From Monoplex corrugatus (Eukaryota > Mollusca > Gastropoda > Littorinimorpha > Ranellidae): a DNA stretch of 64,000 bases. The notes beneath the pieces are model-generated. The model did not search any database. It saw only the letters and a list, made by a program, of their open reading frames with translations, and was not told the origin of the DNA. The stretch is from NCBI GenBank assembly GCA_030674185.1, contig JAPXFY010000022.1, positions 4,384,391-4,448,390 of the forward strand. Reading direction: 5' to 3'. A program made the position numbers and the translations under genes. How positions within the stretch are numbered: the first letter of the stretch is position 1; every line of letters starts with the position of its first letter. Shown here piece by piece: positions 20,000 through 32,427 of this stretch.

Positions 20000-22775
20000 C
20001 TGAAACACAACAAAACGAACATGAAAAAGAGGAACTCAAGAAAAAGTAAAGAGAAGAATACCTATGTGAAATTCAATTCAACATGAATTATGATTACAGA
20101 AAGATTTACATATCTATCTACATGTCTATTTTGTCAGCTGGCATAGCTCAACTAGAACAGCATTAAACTGAAGATCCGGGTTATGGCATGGAGCACAACC
20201 CGATGGTTGACACATTTTTTTCCCTGGTCCATGCACTTTTACACAGGCTGGCTTGCCCTTTATTATGTCTCATGCTCAATTCCATCCAGTGGCACAACAT
20301 TAAAGTTGGTGTAGCGTGTTCACTGCCCACCTTAAAGCTCCAATCATTCTGGTGGTGTCAGTGTTGTACACGCCCCATTCCTTTCTGCCCATTTCTAGAC
20401 CTTGACAGCAGGTAGGGTTTTTATTAACTGCTGGCAGATTTGGGTTGAGCACATGTGGACATGTATGAGTGTGATGAACCTCTCTTGAACGTACTCCAGA
20501 CTCCAACAGCATTAAAACTAAATGATTTTCTTTGCAAGTTCATTTTTTATTTGCTTGTGTCCTTACTAATATTAATGCAGTGGGTGTATGTTCAAAACTC
20601 CAGCAGGACACATGTTTATTTCATTTTATTAGCTCTGTTGTTAGAGCACCATGCTCATTATGCAGGGGTTGGGATTCAACCCTCAGAGAGCTCAAGACGT
20701 CTATTTGTTTTGTTTTTTGTGCAGGTTGGTTAGTTCTTTAGATTCGTGGACTCAAGAGCTGAAATGTAGAGTTCCAATTCCGGCCCACAACATTGAAAAC
20801 TGGCCTGTCAGCTGCCCATTTTCATGTTTACATCATTCTGGTGGTGTCAGCTTAGTATTCAATAATTCCTTCCTGTCCCATCCCCATTTCAAAACCTCAC
20901 CAGTGCAGACTTTAGTGAAGGGTCTGAGAGTCTGCCAGATAACTGCTGGCAGAACTGGGTGGAGCACATATGGAAATGTCTGAGTGTGATGAATTCCTCT
21001 TGATCAAACTCTAAATGCCTAACAAATACAAGGTAGACAACTCTGCTTTCCCTCTCTTTAGGGCTGAGGATGACTCTCCTGCACATATTGGTCTTAAGAC
21101 ACTATATACTATATATATATATAAGTTATAACAAATATATAAAAAATTGAACATGCAAAGAAAGCCATTTAATTCTAATTTAGACTAAAACTAAATGAAT
21201 TTCTTTGCGTGTAATTTGTTATATTTACGGTCTCTCTCTCACAAACTCAATGACTTTCTTTGTGGGATATTTGTTATATATTATATATATATATATACGG
21301 TCTCTCTCTCTCTCTCTGACTTGCTCAATTGTTCAGTTAAGGACTGACCAGATATTACTGACAATTCAAACAACAGTCAACTACCTTTTTCACTACCCAA
21401 TCTGCATCCTCAATGGCTCTGCTGATGATCTGGGCGACACGTTCTTTGTCTGTCTCAGCTGCATGGCTGCGGTAACTCTGAAAATCATTGTGTAAATTGC
21501 ATGAAGATGCACATGCTGATTCAATACCACAAAATCACTCTAACTCTTTTAGTTCTATTAAGAAGGATAAAAGCTGACCTATCTCTATGTCATAGGACAG
21601 TACGGAACAAGTTGAAGAGATTTTTTTCTCAAGGTCAGTATATATCATTATATGGCAGTATTAGAGGAGGTGCCAATTCGTTCAAAGTTTAACTTACCAA
21701 ACTCTAGGTCAAGAACTGATTAATTCATTCAGTGCCAAGTATATTGTTCTGTTAGTACACATAATTTGCTAAGTGTCTTTTGTAAGGGTAGGGCTGTAGT
21801 CAACACAAAATTCCTGTGTGCATGTAGACAGAATATTAAATTAAAATATGTATGTTAAAGATCTTGTAAGTCATTTCTGTTTCTGCTGGCTTACAGAAAC
21901 ATTAACTCTTTGACTCCCAAACCCTATCCACCAGCATCCTGTAATGTCAGCAATGCTAACAAAGCAAAAACTTAACCCTTTGACTCCGTCATCCTATCCA
22001 CCAGCTTCCTGCAAGAAGATAGTGGATAGGGTGAGGGAGTCAAAGGGTTTATTTTTGCAGCTGGTGGTGAGGATGTGGGAGTCAAAGTGTTAAACACTCA
22101 GAATGTACGGCTGAATGACGGAATACATATATGCTGGCTGCGCAGCAACATTTTACCTGCAGAGTATGGGCAAAAACAACATGCATACAAATGGAATGCT
22201 CACAATGAAAATAATTGAATAAATAAATAAATAAATGAAAAGCCCCCCCCCCCCACACACACACACACACAGTGACATACACACACACACACACACAACA
22301 AACCAAACAGACAATCACTCAAACTTGCATTATGCACAAACGATGTGCGTCACCAGCCTATCTGGTTGATGACATTAATTTGAGAGACTGGATTTTTGCG
22401 AGTCTGGTGAGATTCACCAGCCATTATCAATCTGAAGTATTGATACATTTACACGTTGGGATTGCAAATGGACTAGGAATTATATAATTATATCATCATG
22501 ATTAATACATTATCGTTGATTCAATGGGCTACAATATTTCATTACTCGTTATCATTAAGATTAAGCAAGACCGACTCAATCAGTCAGTCACTCAGTGAGT
22601 GACTGATTGAGTCGGTCTTGCATAAGTCAACTGCCACTGGCATCGTTTGAAAGTCAGCTCGTTCGTTGCTCACCTGTCTTACAAAATGTTTGTAGTAATC
22701 TTGTGCTTCGTTTGGCAGTTTGCGAATGCATCGTAGAAGATGTCTGTACAACTGGACCGGGGTTTGAATGTTCAT
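19988..22775 (-). CDS. LYRM9: LYRM9, LYR-motif protein (3 coding exons)
   Basis: The joined coding sequence (22775-22674, 21477-21385, 19999-19988; 207 nt) encodes 68 residues; human LYRM9 has 78. LYR proteins are small, mostly mitochondrial helical adaptors that bind acylated acyl-carrier protein; the role of LYRM9 itself is poorly known. Seen: TPVQLYRHLLR with the LYR tripeptide, YYKHFVRQ, then SYRSHAAETDKERVAQII and the family-typical end AIEDADWVVKKYSK. All junctions are GT-AG and in phase 0. The Met at 22775 is fixed by a TAA codon immediately upstream in frame. Introns hold SINEs, MITEs and a long palindrome. Confidence 0.93.
20140..20495 (+). mobile_element. SINE family 1 copy in LYRM9 intron 2
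   Basis: The tRNA-like head has an A-box-like GGCATAGCTCAACTAGAACA. The tail shares ATCATTCTGGTGGTGTCAG, CTGCTGGCAGATTTGGGTTG and GAGTGTGATGAA with the copies at 20640 and 30405. Confidence 0.6.
20640..21020 (+). mobile_element. SINE family 1 copy (two heads)
   Basis: A clear tRNA-like A box (TAGAGCACC after AGCTCTGTTGT) and B-like GGGATTCAACCC lie at about 20630-20685. A second head at 20725-20805 has GAGTTCCAATTCC. The body reads ACTGGCCTGTCAGCTGCCCA, ATTCTGGTGGTGTCAGC, CTGCTGGCAGAACTGGGTGG and AGTGTGATGAA. It may be two SINEs fused. Confidence 0.65.
21385..21477 (-). CDS. LYRM9: LYRM9 coding exon 2
   Basis: 93 nt, 31 residues, from acceptor TTTTCAG|AGTTAC to donor AAG|GTAGTT. It encodes SYRSHAAETDKERVAQ and AIEDADWVVKK. 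Confidence 0.92.
21780..22180 (+). mobile_element. SINE family 2 copy split by a MITE
   Basis: The left part (ATGTTAAAGATCTTGTAAGT, GGCTTACAGAAACA) ends at the MITE. The right part (ACACTCAGAATG, GCAGCAACATTTTACCTGCA) resumes after 22093. Located in LYRM9 intron 1. Confidence 0.6.
21902..22093. mobile_element. TTAA foldback MITE, copy 4, nested in SINE 2
   Basis: 192 bp with TTAA at both ends. The inner hairpin arms are CTATCCACCAGCTTCCTGCA and GGATAGGGTGAGGGAGTC-type. The flanking SINE halves are colinear once it is removed. Confidence 0.86.
22565..22621. repeat. 57-bp near-perfect palindrome in LYRM9 intron 1
   Basis: The right arm, 25 bp at 22597-22621 (ends GAGTCGGTCTTGC), pairs with the left arm 22565-22593 (starts GCAAGACCGACTC) apart from one AGTC duplication, leaving a 3-nt loop. 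It begins 53 bp inside the intron. Confidence 0.9.
22674..22775 (-). CDS. LYRM9: LYRM9 coding exon 1
   Basis: 102 nt, 34 residues, MNIQTPVQLYRHLLR to FVRQ, ending at donor CAG|GTGAGC. The N-terminus is shorter than in human. Confidence 0.92.
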
Positions 22776-23019
22776 TTATTGTCGTAGAACGCTGGGATAG
22801 GCGTGCGCTAAATACCCGTCTCCGAAAGTAAAACGAAAAGGACATCCAACATTAATCTTTAATGAAGAGTAACTTCCCTTGACACGAAACACGTGTGACA
22901 AAACACAGACTCAGTAGACCACCGTTACAAAAATGAAAATGTCATCGTTTCAAATAGAATGATTTAAAACAATCTTTTAAAAAAACTGTTTCCTTTAAAA
23001 CAAAATAACTAAACAGTGT

Positions 23020-23165
23020 GTTCAGGACTACCGACAGAACTCATTCCTGCCACGTACCATCCAGGAGTGGAATCGAAAACTTGACAGAGGCTGCTGTGTC
23101 ATCAGAAACTCGATCTATTCAGGGCAAGAGTTTGCGGCCTTCTACAATAACTTTTGTTGTTGTTT
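23020..23165 (+). mobile_element. LINE C-terminal relic
   Basis: One frame reads YRQNSFLPRTIQEWN and, after a frameshift, LTEAAVSSETRSIQG. This is the conserved end (NSFFPRTIxxWNxLP) of CR1/Jockey-group ORF2 proteins. It is heavily decayed. Confidence 0.55.
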
Positions 23166-25045
23166 TTTTTTGTGTGTGTGTGTCTGCCCCCCACAAGTGT
23201 CAGAATAATCAACTGGATGATTGTGGACACTCAACGGATGAAGATGAACAAACGTGCTATGAGCCAAAACAACTAAAGAGAGAACTAAAACAACAGAATT
23301 AAATAAACACATTGACCAGTATTAACAAATTAATAAACAGAACTATTATTTTATTAAAAGGTATGGTAAAGATTATCTCATAACCGTGAGTTCTTCAGGA
23401 TGTGAGTTTGTAGAGACTCAACTTTTCAGCCAGCTTTATGAGGGTGGTAGGCCCTACCAATCTTTTCTTCACTGTTTTGCCTTCCCCAATCGAAAGAGGT
23501 CTGGCGCTTACTGCTGGGTAGATTATAGGCCACATGCAAAGAAATTTGTTCCTCAGGCAAGTCTTGAATCCATGCAAACCTGTCCATCAGCTGGAAAAGC
23601 GAAGACATTTACACATTTACAGCAATTGTATCATCTTACCACAAGTTCAAATTGGCATTGCCTTCACCAACTGACCTGCCCTGAGGATCAGACAGCCGAA
23701 CATATATTGCAATGATGTCACCTCTGTTAAGTGCAGTGACAGAATACATGACAGACTACGATTCCTCTAACCACCAAGTCCATGGCAGCCAGCAGGAACC
23801 GGTAAAAAAATGGCCACATTCATTGCTAGAGTGACCTGATCCATGTAGATGACAACGAAAGATTAATTATCATGGCTGTTGAGCACAAAAACTAACCTAA
23901 TTTCTTTGACCCTTTGATCAATCGCTTCATTTTGATGACCATAGTTTCTACTTCGACTTAATCATTACATGTCAATGATAGAATTTTTGTTTTGAGTAGG
24001 CCTACTGCATTAATTATTATCCGAATCATTTGTTATAAGTGTTGCCATGTGTAGTGTAGACAAAGGCTGGACGTCACAGTAAAACAAACAAACAAACAAA
24101 CAAACAACAAACAAACAATATCATATCATGTTTTGCTCAGTATAGCATCCTCTTTTGTCTCTCTGTCTGACATTCATTTTCTGATGTTTTGACTAATAAG
24201 TAGCCTTGGGTATTCTGGGATCATGTAAAGGAATTTTCCTCAATGTTTTTGTTGAATCAAACAATTGAATAAAGTAGACAACATTCCATTTCAAGTTGAT
24301 CGTTCTGTCCAGCGCTTATCAAAAAACATTCCAGCACTTACTATTATAAAAAAAAAAAGCATGCGCTTGCACTCACACATGCACACATGCGTATATTTCA
24401 TGCACGCAAATTGATTACTAAAATGCATAAACATTCTTCTTTTAATTTAGTAAGTAAAGACAAAGCGTGCATATAATCGCACTGTTTCTTAAAGCCATGT
24501 AATCATTTGTCAATATTCCTAGTTAGATACAAATATCTAGACTACATAAACTGGTTGAATTTTTTTGTATAAAACATATCATAAAGAAAGAAAAATGTTT
24601 TCGCTGAGAAATTGAAAAATAAAGATTTACGTTCGTGGCTAGTTAAACCAAAGTATATTGTTATTAGAACCATCTACATATAACTGTACACAGTGCTATA
24701 ATTTTTTTTTATCTTGAATGCCTCTTCAACGGCTAAATATGCGTGATTCTATGAACCAAAAACTTTGCTCTTCATACTGAACCACCATTTTGAAAGTTAG
24801 CTCCAGAAAGCGTAATATGTTTTACAAAATATAATGCATACCGCAGCTTACTTTCAACTTATCCATCTTTAAAATCTTGAGAGTTTGATGTTATTGCAGC
24901 TTTTTTGGCTGATTTTGTTAAAGACTCCGTCAGTTTGAATTTCCATATTTCACTGTTCTTGAATTTTGCAAAGTTGAATAAAAAAAAAAAAAAAGCCTGC
25001 ATTGCAAGGGTGAAAAATAAACCAAAAAAAAAAAAAGGAATTGAT
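23166..25045. other. Intergenic, no recognisable gene
   Basis: AT-rich, with short frames, a (CAAA)n run near 24087 and A-runs near 24350 and 24980-25035. Neither strand shows a splice-bounded coding segment that I recognise. Confidence 0.45.
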
Positions 25046-25049
25046 TGAA

Positions 25050-25225
25050 TGATTGATTTGGTTCAGTTTTTACGTCGGCACCCACCTCAGGTGATATGGC
25101 CGACAGGAATAACCATCCCATGGGAGTGGGGGAAGGGAGGATTCAGCTAATCTTATTCTGACACCACCAGAACAACGATGATGTTGATATGGGACAGTGA
25201 GAAGGCCAATTTTAAACCCACAACC
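25050..25225 (-). mobile_element. SINE family 1 fragment
   Basis: Reverse-strand core TCTGACACCACCAGAACAAC and GGGACAGTGAGAAGGCCAAT, with a diverged head (CCACCTCAGGTGATATGGCC). Confidence 0.5.
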
Positions 25226-25332
25226 AAATAAAATGGAAACCTTGTAGACTGTGATTTGTGTTTCATTTTGAGGCAATCACAATCACGTGACTACAATTAT
25301 TGTTGATGTTTCTGCAGAGCTGTTTGCCGCTT

Positions 25333-25347
25333 GGCGGTCGTTTCAAA
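25333..25347 (+). promoter_or_regulatory. CDE/CHR-like cell-cycle promoter motif
   Basis: GGCGG, a 4-nt spacer (TCGT), then TTCAAA, about 80 bp upstream of the start codon of the next gene. In vertebrate mitotic genes a CDE (GGCGG) lies 4 nt before a CHR (TTTGAA). Here the CHR hexamer is in the opposite orientation, so this is suggestive only. Confidence 0.3.
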
Positions 25348-25427
25348 GTGTCTACGAGAGCGCTCCTTTGTATCGCAGTTATGCGGCAGTAGTGTACTTT
25401 GGGTGGTAAGTAGCTTATTACAGCAGC

Positions 25428-25658
25428 ATGTCGGCAATCAAAACAGCCCTGCGAAACACTATCCGCCGGAGGCGTTACTCCATGTTTGATGATAAGGAGA
25501 ACGACTACATTCATACGCCGAGATCGAAACGAGTTGCTGAGGAAGAAACCAGACGAAATGTTTCTACCAGCGTTCCAAGCAGACGACACTCGGCGATTTT
25601 GCGTCGTGGATCAAAGATGACCAGATCGATGAGGGATGCTGTCGGAACCATTAGACAG
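25428..25658 (+). CDS. KEN-box protein exon 1
   Basis: 231 nt, 77 residues, MSAIKTALRN to AVGTIRQ, ending at donor CAG|GTGAGT (phase 0). The start is the first ATG after a GC-richer, promoter-like stretch. Confidence 0.8.
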
Positions 25659-28285
25659 GTGAGTAACAAAAATAATATTTTTTTAGCAGATTGTAACGAC
25701 TGGGGGAGAAAGAGAACAATGCTGACCCAGTTAAGTTTGTAGCCTGTGCAACCTGTGTTGAACTTTTAGGGCGTGACTGTCAGCTTTTGCCGTACTCATG
25801 CTGCAAGTTAGCCAGAGTGTGACTCATGCTCGGCTGAATTCTCTTCCTTTTGTTTTGTGTTGGTGAATGATTTGTTCCTCGGTTGTTCATTTAATTCTTG
25901 TTCTTGTGCGAATCTACCTTTGGCTTTGAATTAATTGTTTGCAGAGAATGTCGATGGGACTGGGTTTGTGACTTAAACTTGTGTACTGCAGTGTTGAGTG
26001 TACAGTACAGTAATTGAGTAATGTATGCCAGTGCCGTGTTGGATTTAAGACAGGGTCAAGGACAAAACATGGAATCACAAGAATGTGATTATTTAGTAAG
26101 GGGTGTCACAGCACTGATGTCGTTGGCTTTTTCATGCTTGGCAGCATGCCAGTGTCACCACGTTGAGCGGGAAAGATAATGTCAAATTCTGTTGCATTTT
26201 TAAATAAAGCAACACTGTACTTGTAGAAACTTTAACTTTGTCGTTGGTGCATCTTAAATAAAGCAACACTGTACTTGTAGAAACTTTACTTTGTCCGTTG
26301 GTGCCACTCTAGTGACTGTTTACTGGCAGTGCAGTCAGAGTATATAATTAGACCTGTTTACTCCATCAGTGCATGAGTCCTAAGTTTCCATATAATCAGG
26401 ATTTATTAATTAGAATTTGAGTCTGTTGCTATGCAAAACAATAACATTACAAATCCAATTTAAAAAAAAAAAGAATTAGAGAAGAAATTAAAAATATGTA
26501 ATCTTAGAATTAGATAGGTAGGGGAGCCTAAACTAAAGAAATATTGTTTACCAATTACTCAGTAAAGTGTGTGCATGGGGTAAAGACTATGCACCAAAAC
26601 ACAATAAAGTGGTGGTTGGGTGGGTGAGGAAGAGAAAGAAATGGACGCAGGACAGTCCATTATGATTACTAAGTGTAAATTTGCCAGAATGATTATTCAA
26701 GTGAATCGCTGCACCAAAGTCAATCAGTAAACTGTTCAATTCAGTACATCAGCCATTCACATCAGATAATGACATGACAGAATACAATAACTATTTTTGT
26801 TATTAATTTGTTTCTTGTTTTATTTTTACTAGGCCTACAAGTTGATTTCTTTTGTTTTGTTTAAAAGGTTAGTCTCTCAGTCTGTGTCTGTGTCAGTTGT
26901 GCACATATGTGGATGTTTGAGAGTTCAACACCAATTCAGTCAAACAATTAGTAATGATACTTGATAGTATGTATTTCTTCTTGCATAATGTGGGCAAAAC
27001 AACGTGAACATGAAAAGAAAGAAAGAAAGGAAAAAGTTGCATTAATCAAATAGTTAAAACTTTGAAGTGAAGTATGTTAACAGACACACTGAAATGAAAC
27101 TTGGATTGTTACCTTGATATAATAGTTAAACCACACATTTTATAGTCGTTTAACAACTTTGAATCATTCATAAAACTTTGTCATTTGTTAAATAGAAGAG
27201 TAAATGTAGGTGGGTGGTCCTCAGCCTTGAGAAGAAGCAAGGTTGTCTGCTTTGCAATAAGGACAAACAGACACAGACAAGCAATAAAGTCCTTTTACTG
27301 GACAAAATTAACTAGAGATGGGAGTTCTCAGATTTATGGATTTCCGTGGCAGAACGAATATCCTTGCATTAAATATTTTCTTTGAAAATGCATATCCAGC
27401 TTCTTTTAGTAAAGTATAAAGAGTAAAATTTGCGATTTAATTTCTGTGTGTATTGAAAATAAATGATGCAGAAAATACTATTTCGAAGCAGGAAATACGC
27501 CAGATTTCACAGATTTTGATCCCTTAACATTTTTTTCCTTGCCTCTTGCCCCCCCCACCCCCCCTAGATTTTCCTTTTTTTTCCCTTGTCAGCCCTTCCT
27601 ACCCTGATTAACTGGTCTGTAACATCCTTGCTTTCCCTGTCTTGGGGCTTAGGATAATGTACAGACCTGCATATAGTATTATGACTATTGACAGTGCCAC
27701 CCCAGTGATCATTTCTTTATAACTTTTGACATATTTCTCTTATTCTTTTGGGTTTAGAAAATCAGGGCTTCGTCAAGAAAAATAAAACCAATCCGGGAGA
27801 ACCAAGCCAGCACACCAGTGCGTTCTTCTAGTCGCTGGCGTGATCAGGAGGTGGCCATGTACTCCCCTTTCCGCATTGAGACACCAGGCAGAACCACTGG
27901 TAGAGTGGCACGGCGTTCCAAAATCAGGACTGTGTGAGTTCAGATCCTTTCTTTGAAAAGTATGATTAGCAAATGACTTGGTTAGATCATCTATATGGGT
28001 GCAGTGAATGAAGCTACGCATGTGTTTGGGTGTATTTATGTTTTTATATATATATCAGAATGTGTGTAGATCTACATGCACTGATAGTGATACATACATG
28101 CACCTACACAATTGTATACACATACAGACCTGAAGTTGGTTATCAATCCTATGCCTGCTGCATACACACACTCATGCAATACACAAACTTGTAATGGTAG
28201 TACACATTCTCTTTATGTATGATTGTGTGCACATACACACCCTCTCTCCCAACACACACACGTGCACACACACACACACACACAC

Positions 28286-28343
<58 letters not shown>

Positions 28344-28378
28344 ACGCACACACTTACACACACACGCACACACACACA

Positions 28379-28468
<90 letters not shown>

Positions 28469-31400
28469 TGAAGGAGTTATGTAAACTTTTTTTTCATTTT
28501 TCTTAGTAATCCTTGTGTTCAGAATGGTTTAACTGTCTCCCCAGGAAGGTCCACACTTTTTCGCTGGTCACTCACATTTTAAACTTATCTTGAAGCCGTC
28601 ATCATGTGCAGATAGTGATCTTTTGCAACAGAAATCGGTCGGGCGGGAAAAAGTGGGTTATGCAGCTAAAACAGTGTGACCATTAGGATTTCCTGAGAAA
28701 CACTAGTTCTGTCAGGCCTGGTTGAGATCAGGATGTATTAAGAAAGTACAGCATTGAGCACAGCCCTGTCAAGACAGTCTCGGTCCGAAATGGAGCTCCA
28801 CAGCATCATCACTTACAGATCATCCCCCATTCTCATCATCATAGACATGTGAAAAATTGTCCTTCATTCTCTCGATCCTGTTGAGTTATCATGTGGTGGC
28901 AACTGAGATGTTGCGGTGGGTCTGGAGGTGTGTTGGAGAGTGAAAATGAGGGTAATGACACAGAAGCAGTGCAGAAAGCTGAATATAAAAAAAAAATAAA
29001 GAAAAAAAATAAATACAGCTTAGCCATTTAGTGACGTTTACACTTGTAAGTCGGTTAGAACTATGAGACATGAGAAGCATAAAAAATAAGTTGTATAAGT
29101 TTATTCCCAGTACTAATGCTGTTGTACAGAGTGAGCTTAGAGACCCCGACACGACTGCGACGTGAGGTGGAGGCCTTGACAGCCAACATGCAGGCCCTGT
29201 CTGCCCTCACCCCCAACACACTGCAGTCCAGAAGGTAAGAAGTTGTAATGTGATTACTGTTATGCTTTGTTGTCGTTTGTTTTTGTTGTTGTTGTTCATG
29301 GTCTGCATTAAGCACATGCGCTCAAAGATAGATACAAGTGGGTTTGTATGGCTGTTTTTGTTGAGGGTTTTTTGCCTGCCATAAAGGCAGTTTATCTCTG
29401 TTTTCAGAGATGTGCATGCTGGATATTTTCATGTTTCCATAAGCTACCAAACACTGACATAACTTTCAGGGTCTTTACCATGCTTATTTAATGTTCTGCA
29501 TTTGCATACACAACAAACAGGGTTCAAGTAACATGGGTGCCACTTTTCCGTCTGGGTGACGGAAATCTGTTTTTTCAGCAAGGCCCCAGACGGAAATTCC
29601 GTTGTGAATAGTTTGTACAGTTTCCCTTTGAGTGGTAAAGTGACTTTTTTCAGATGTAAAGTGTACATATCAAAGGCGGCCCCTGGACCCCAGCCTGATT
29701 TTCACTTCAGTTTTTTCAGATTTTCAAAGTGTCACCCTTGAGTAAAAGCAGGTCTGCAGTGTCATGACCTGGGAGATCAGAAAAATCTGAACGCTTCATT
29801 CGTCATGAGTGCCCATGCAAGTTTGAACCCAGACCTTACAGAAGGAAAACTTTGTTCCTTCATTTTCGTATTAAATATGACAGTTTTTTTCCCTATAAGT
29901 TTCAGAGTGAGATGTGTGCGAGAAACTTTTTGAGGCTAGCATTATGAGAATGATGCTCACCTTTTCTCCCTCGTTCAAACTCGTTTTACCTTCCCCGTCT
30001 TTAAGATAAATAGTGCCCATTTACAGCCAGGTGGATTGGGACAGTGCTCAAGCCGGGCATGAACCTGGTCACCCATGCTTGCAACCACACTGCCATTTCG
30101 TTTAATGTATTGTACTGTTGGTAGTTTATTGTGTTGTCTTTTATGTTGAATAGTACTAGTAGTGTTTTTCTTTTGCTTTGTGTTTTGTGATTTGTTCCAT
30201 GTTATGATTTGTATTGTCATCTCTGGGGGGCCCCCAACACAGCCCAGTCCAAAAGATAGTAGATAGTGTGTTATAATATGAAATGATGTATTGTATTGTA
30301 CTGTTGTGTTATAGTATGAAATGATGTATTGTATCGTACTGTTGTGTTATAGTATGTAATGATGTATTGTATTGTACTGTGTTGTTCTGTATTACATTGT
30401 CAATGCAGGCTGGCTGTTCTTCTGACAGAGCCATAGATTCAAGATCTGAGACCTGGAGTTCAATCCCAGCCTGCATTGCTAAAAACTGGCCTGTTTGCTG
30501 CCATCTTAATGTTTCCATAATTCTGGTGGTGTCAGCTTAGTGTTTCTTGGTGCCCCACCGCCACCTGCTCCCTCCTCGTTTCAAGACCTTGAGAGTAGAG
30601 ATAGGGTTTTGTATTGGCTTCGGGGTGTCTGCCAGACAGTAGCAGGCAGATTTGGGTGGAGCACATATGAATTGTCCATGTGCGATGAATCCCTATTAAA
30701 TTAACATATTGCATATCCTGTGTTTGTATTTGCCTATTAACAACTCCAACTATTGCATACTGTATGTGTTGTGTATGTCATTAACACTCAAACACATTGT
30801 ATATCTGTGTGTTGTTTATTGTATTTGCCCTAATTACAACTTCAATACTGTAATCGTTGTATTGGTTCAGTGTATGTCCTATTAACAACTCAACTAATTG
30901 TCATTCTGTTGTATTGTGTTCAGTGTTTATAAGTGTGTCGCTCTAGCTCACACACTCCAGTCTGAAAGTGGCAATAGAAAAACTGTATTGTCTCTTTATC
31001 TATGGTGTATTGTATTTGTAGTTAAAGGGGTGCTGTGTATTGCATTTGGCCTCTTTAGTTCTTTTGATGAGAACACCATGCTGATAACACAGCCCCCCCC
31101 CCCAGGGGATCCATGGGGCTTCTTTCAGTGTAAATAGTACCCCCACTGTCTGGAATTTCTATGCAAGAAATTCTCTTATCTCAGTATCTGTCAATCTTTG
31201 TTCTGCCTTTGTTCTTTACTGTCATCTCTCCTTTTTGGCTGTCGGTCCATTCACAGGTGTATTTTCCATAAAACTTTTAATTACATACTTTGTGTCTGTT
31301 AGATATGATAATAGGGTAGGTTGTCTGTTATTATTACATTTTTAATCTTATGAAAATTAAACACCTTTATGGCAAATTTTTAGGTATGATCGTTTAAGTT

Positions 31401-32389
31401 TTTAAGTATGTTTTTGATACTAGTTATGCTGTTTGCATATATATATTCAGGTTTGTTCTGTTTAATCCCCTGGATAATAAATGCAGCGAATGGTCTAGCG
31501 CCATGGGCATATTCTTAAATTTAATTTTTGGGTGGGGGGGTCTTTTCTCCAGGATATCCATGTGTTTAATCTGTTTAATTTAATTTTTTGTTTTGTTTGA
31601 ATAGTTATAGCCCTGATACGGTTCTGAGCAGTAGGCTGGGCTTCAAGTAGTAAAAAAAAAAAAATCAAAAAAAAAAAAGTATTGATACTGTTACTGATTG
31701 TGGTCACTGGTTGTTTTTGCATTGCACATAAACACATTGTGATTGTATTGTGTTTATTGCATTGTACTGTATCACATTGTGATTGTGTTGTGTTGTTTAT
31801 TGCATCGTATGTATCACATTGTCATCTGTGTTCTGTTTGCTTTGTGATTGTGCTGTCTTTGTATTTGTCCTACCCTTCATACTACACACTCTGTCCAAAC
31901 AGTGGTGATGTATTGTAGTTTACCATGTATTGTGGGTATTGTAGTGTAGAGTATTGCATCATACCATGAAACCCAAGATAGAAGCCCTCACCCCCTACAT
32001 ACACCAGTCTCAGAGACTAGCCTGCGTTGAGTTGCATTACCTAACATATTGTAGGTATTGTAGTGTGTAGTGTATTACATTGTTCTTTGAGCTGAGAGCC
32101 CTTGGTCTTCACTTGCAACACTGTAGTCCTAAATAGCTCAAGTTGTATTGTCACTTTTGTGTTGTGGCATATGTAGGATATTGTGGTCTTTTCAGCATAG
32201 TTGTCTTGGTGAAATGTCACACTCAAAACAGCGGGTTTGTCTTCACTCATGTTTCTGATTTGAAATTCCATCCAAAAGTTTGCGTATTCAGTGTTGAAAC
32301 CTTCAGCTCTTTCTCTGACAGGCTGGCAACATTGTCAACAGCCATCTGTAAAAAGTGTTGGGTGTTTTGCTGAGCATTGATGCAAAACA

Positions 32390-32427
<38 letters not shown>

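Noticed and set aside
23386..23715. 109-codon plus-strand frame
   Set aside because: No family recognised, no splice context, and composition like its intergenic surroundings.
28149..28506. Overlapping His/Thr- and Cys/Val-rich frames
   Set aside because: Artefacts of the (CA)n microsatellite, as at 7302-7616, 10605-11012 and 12195-12579.
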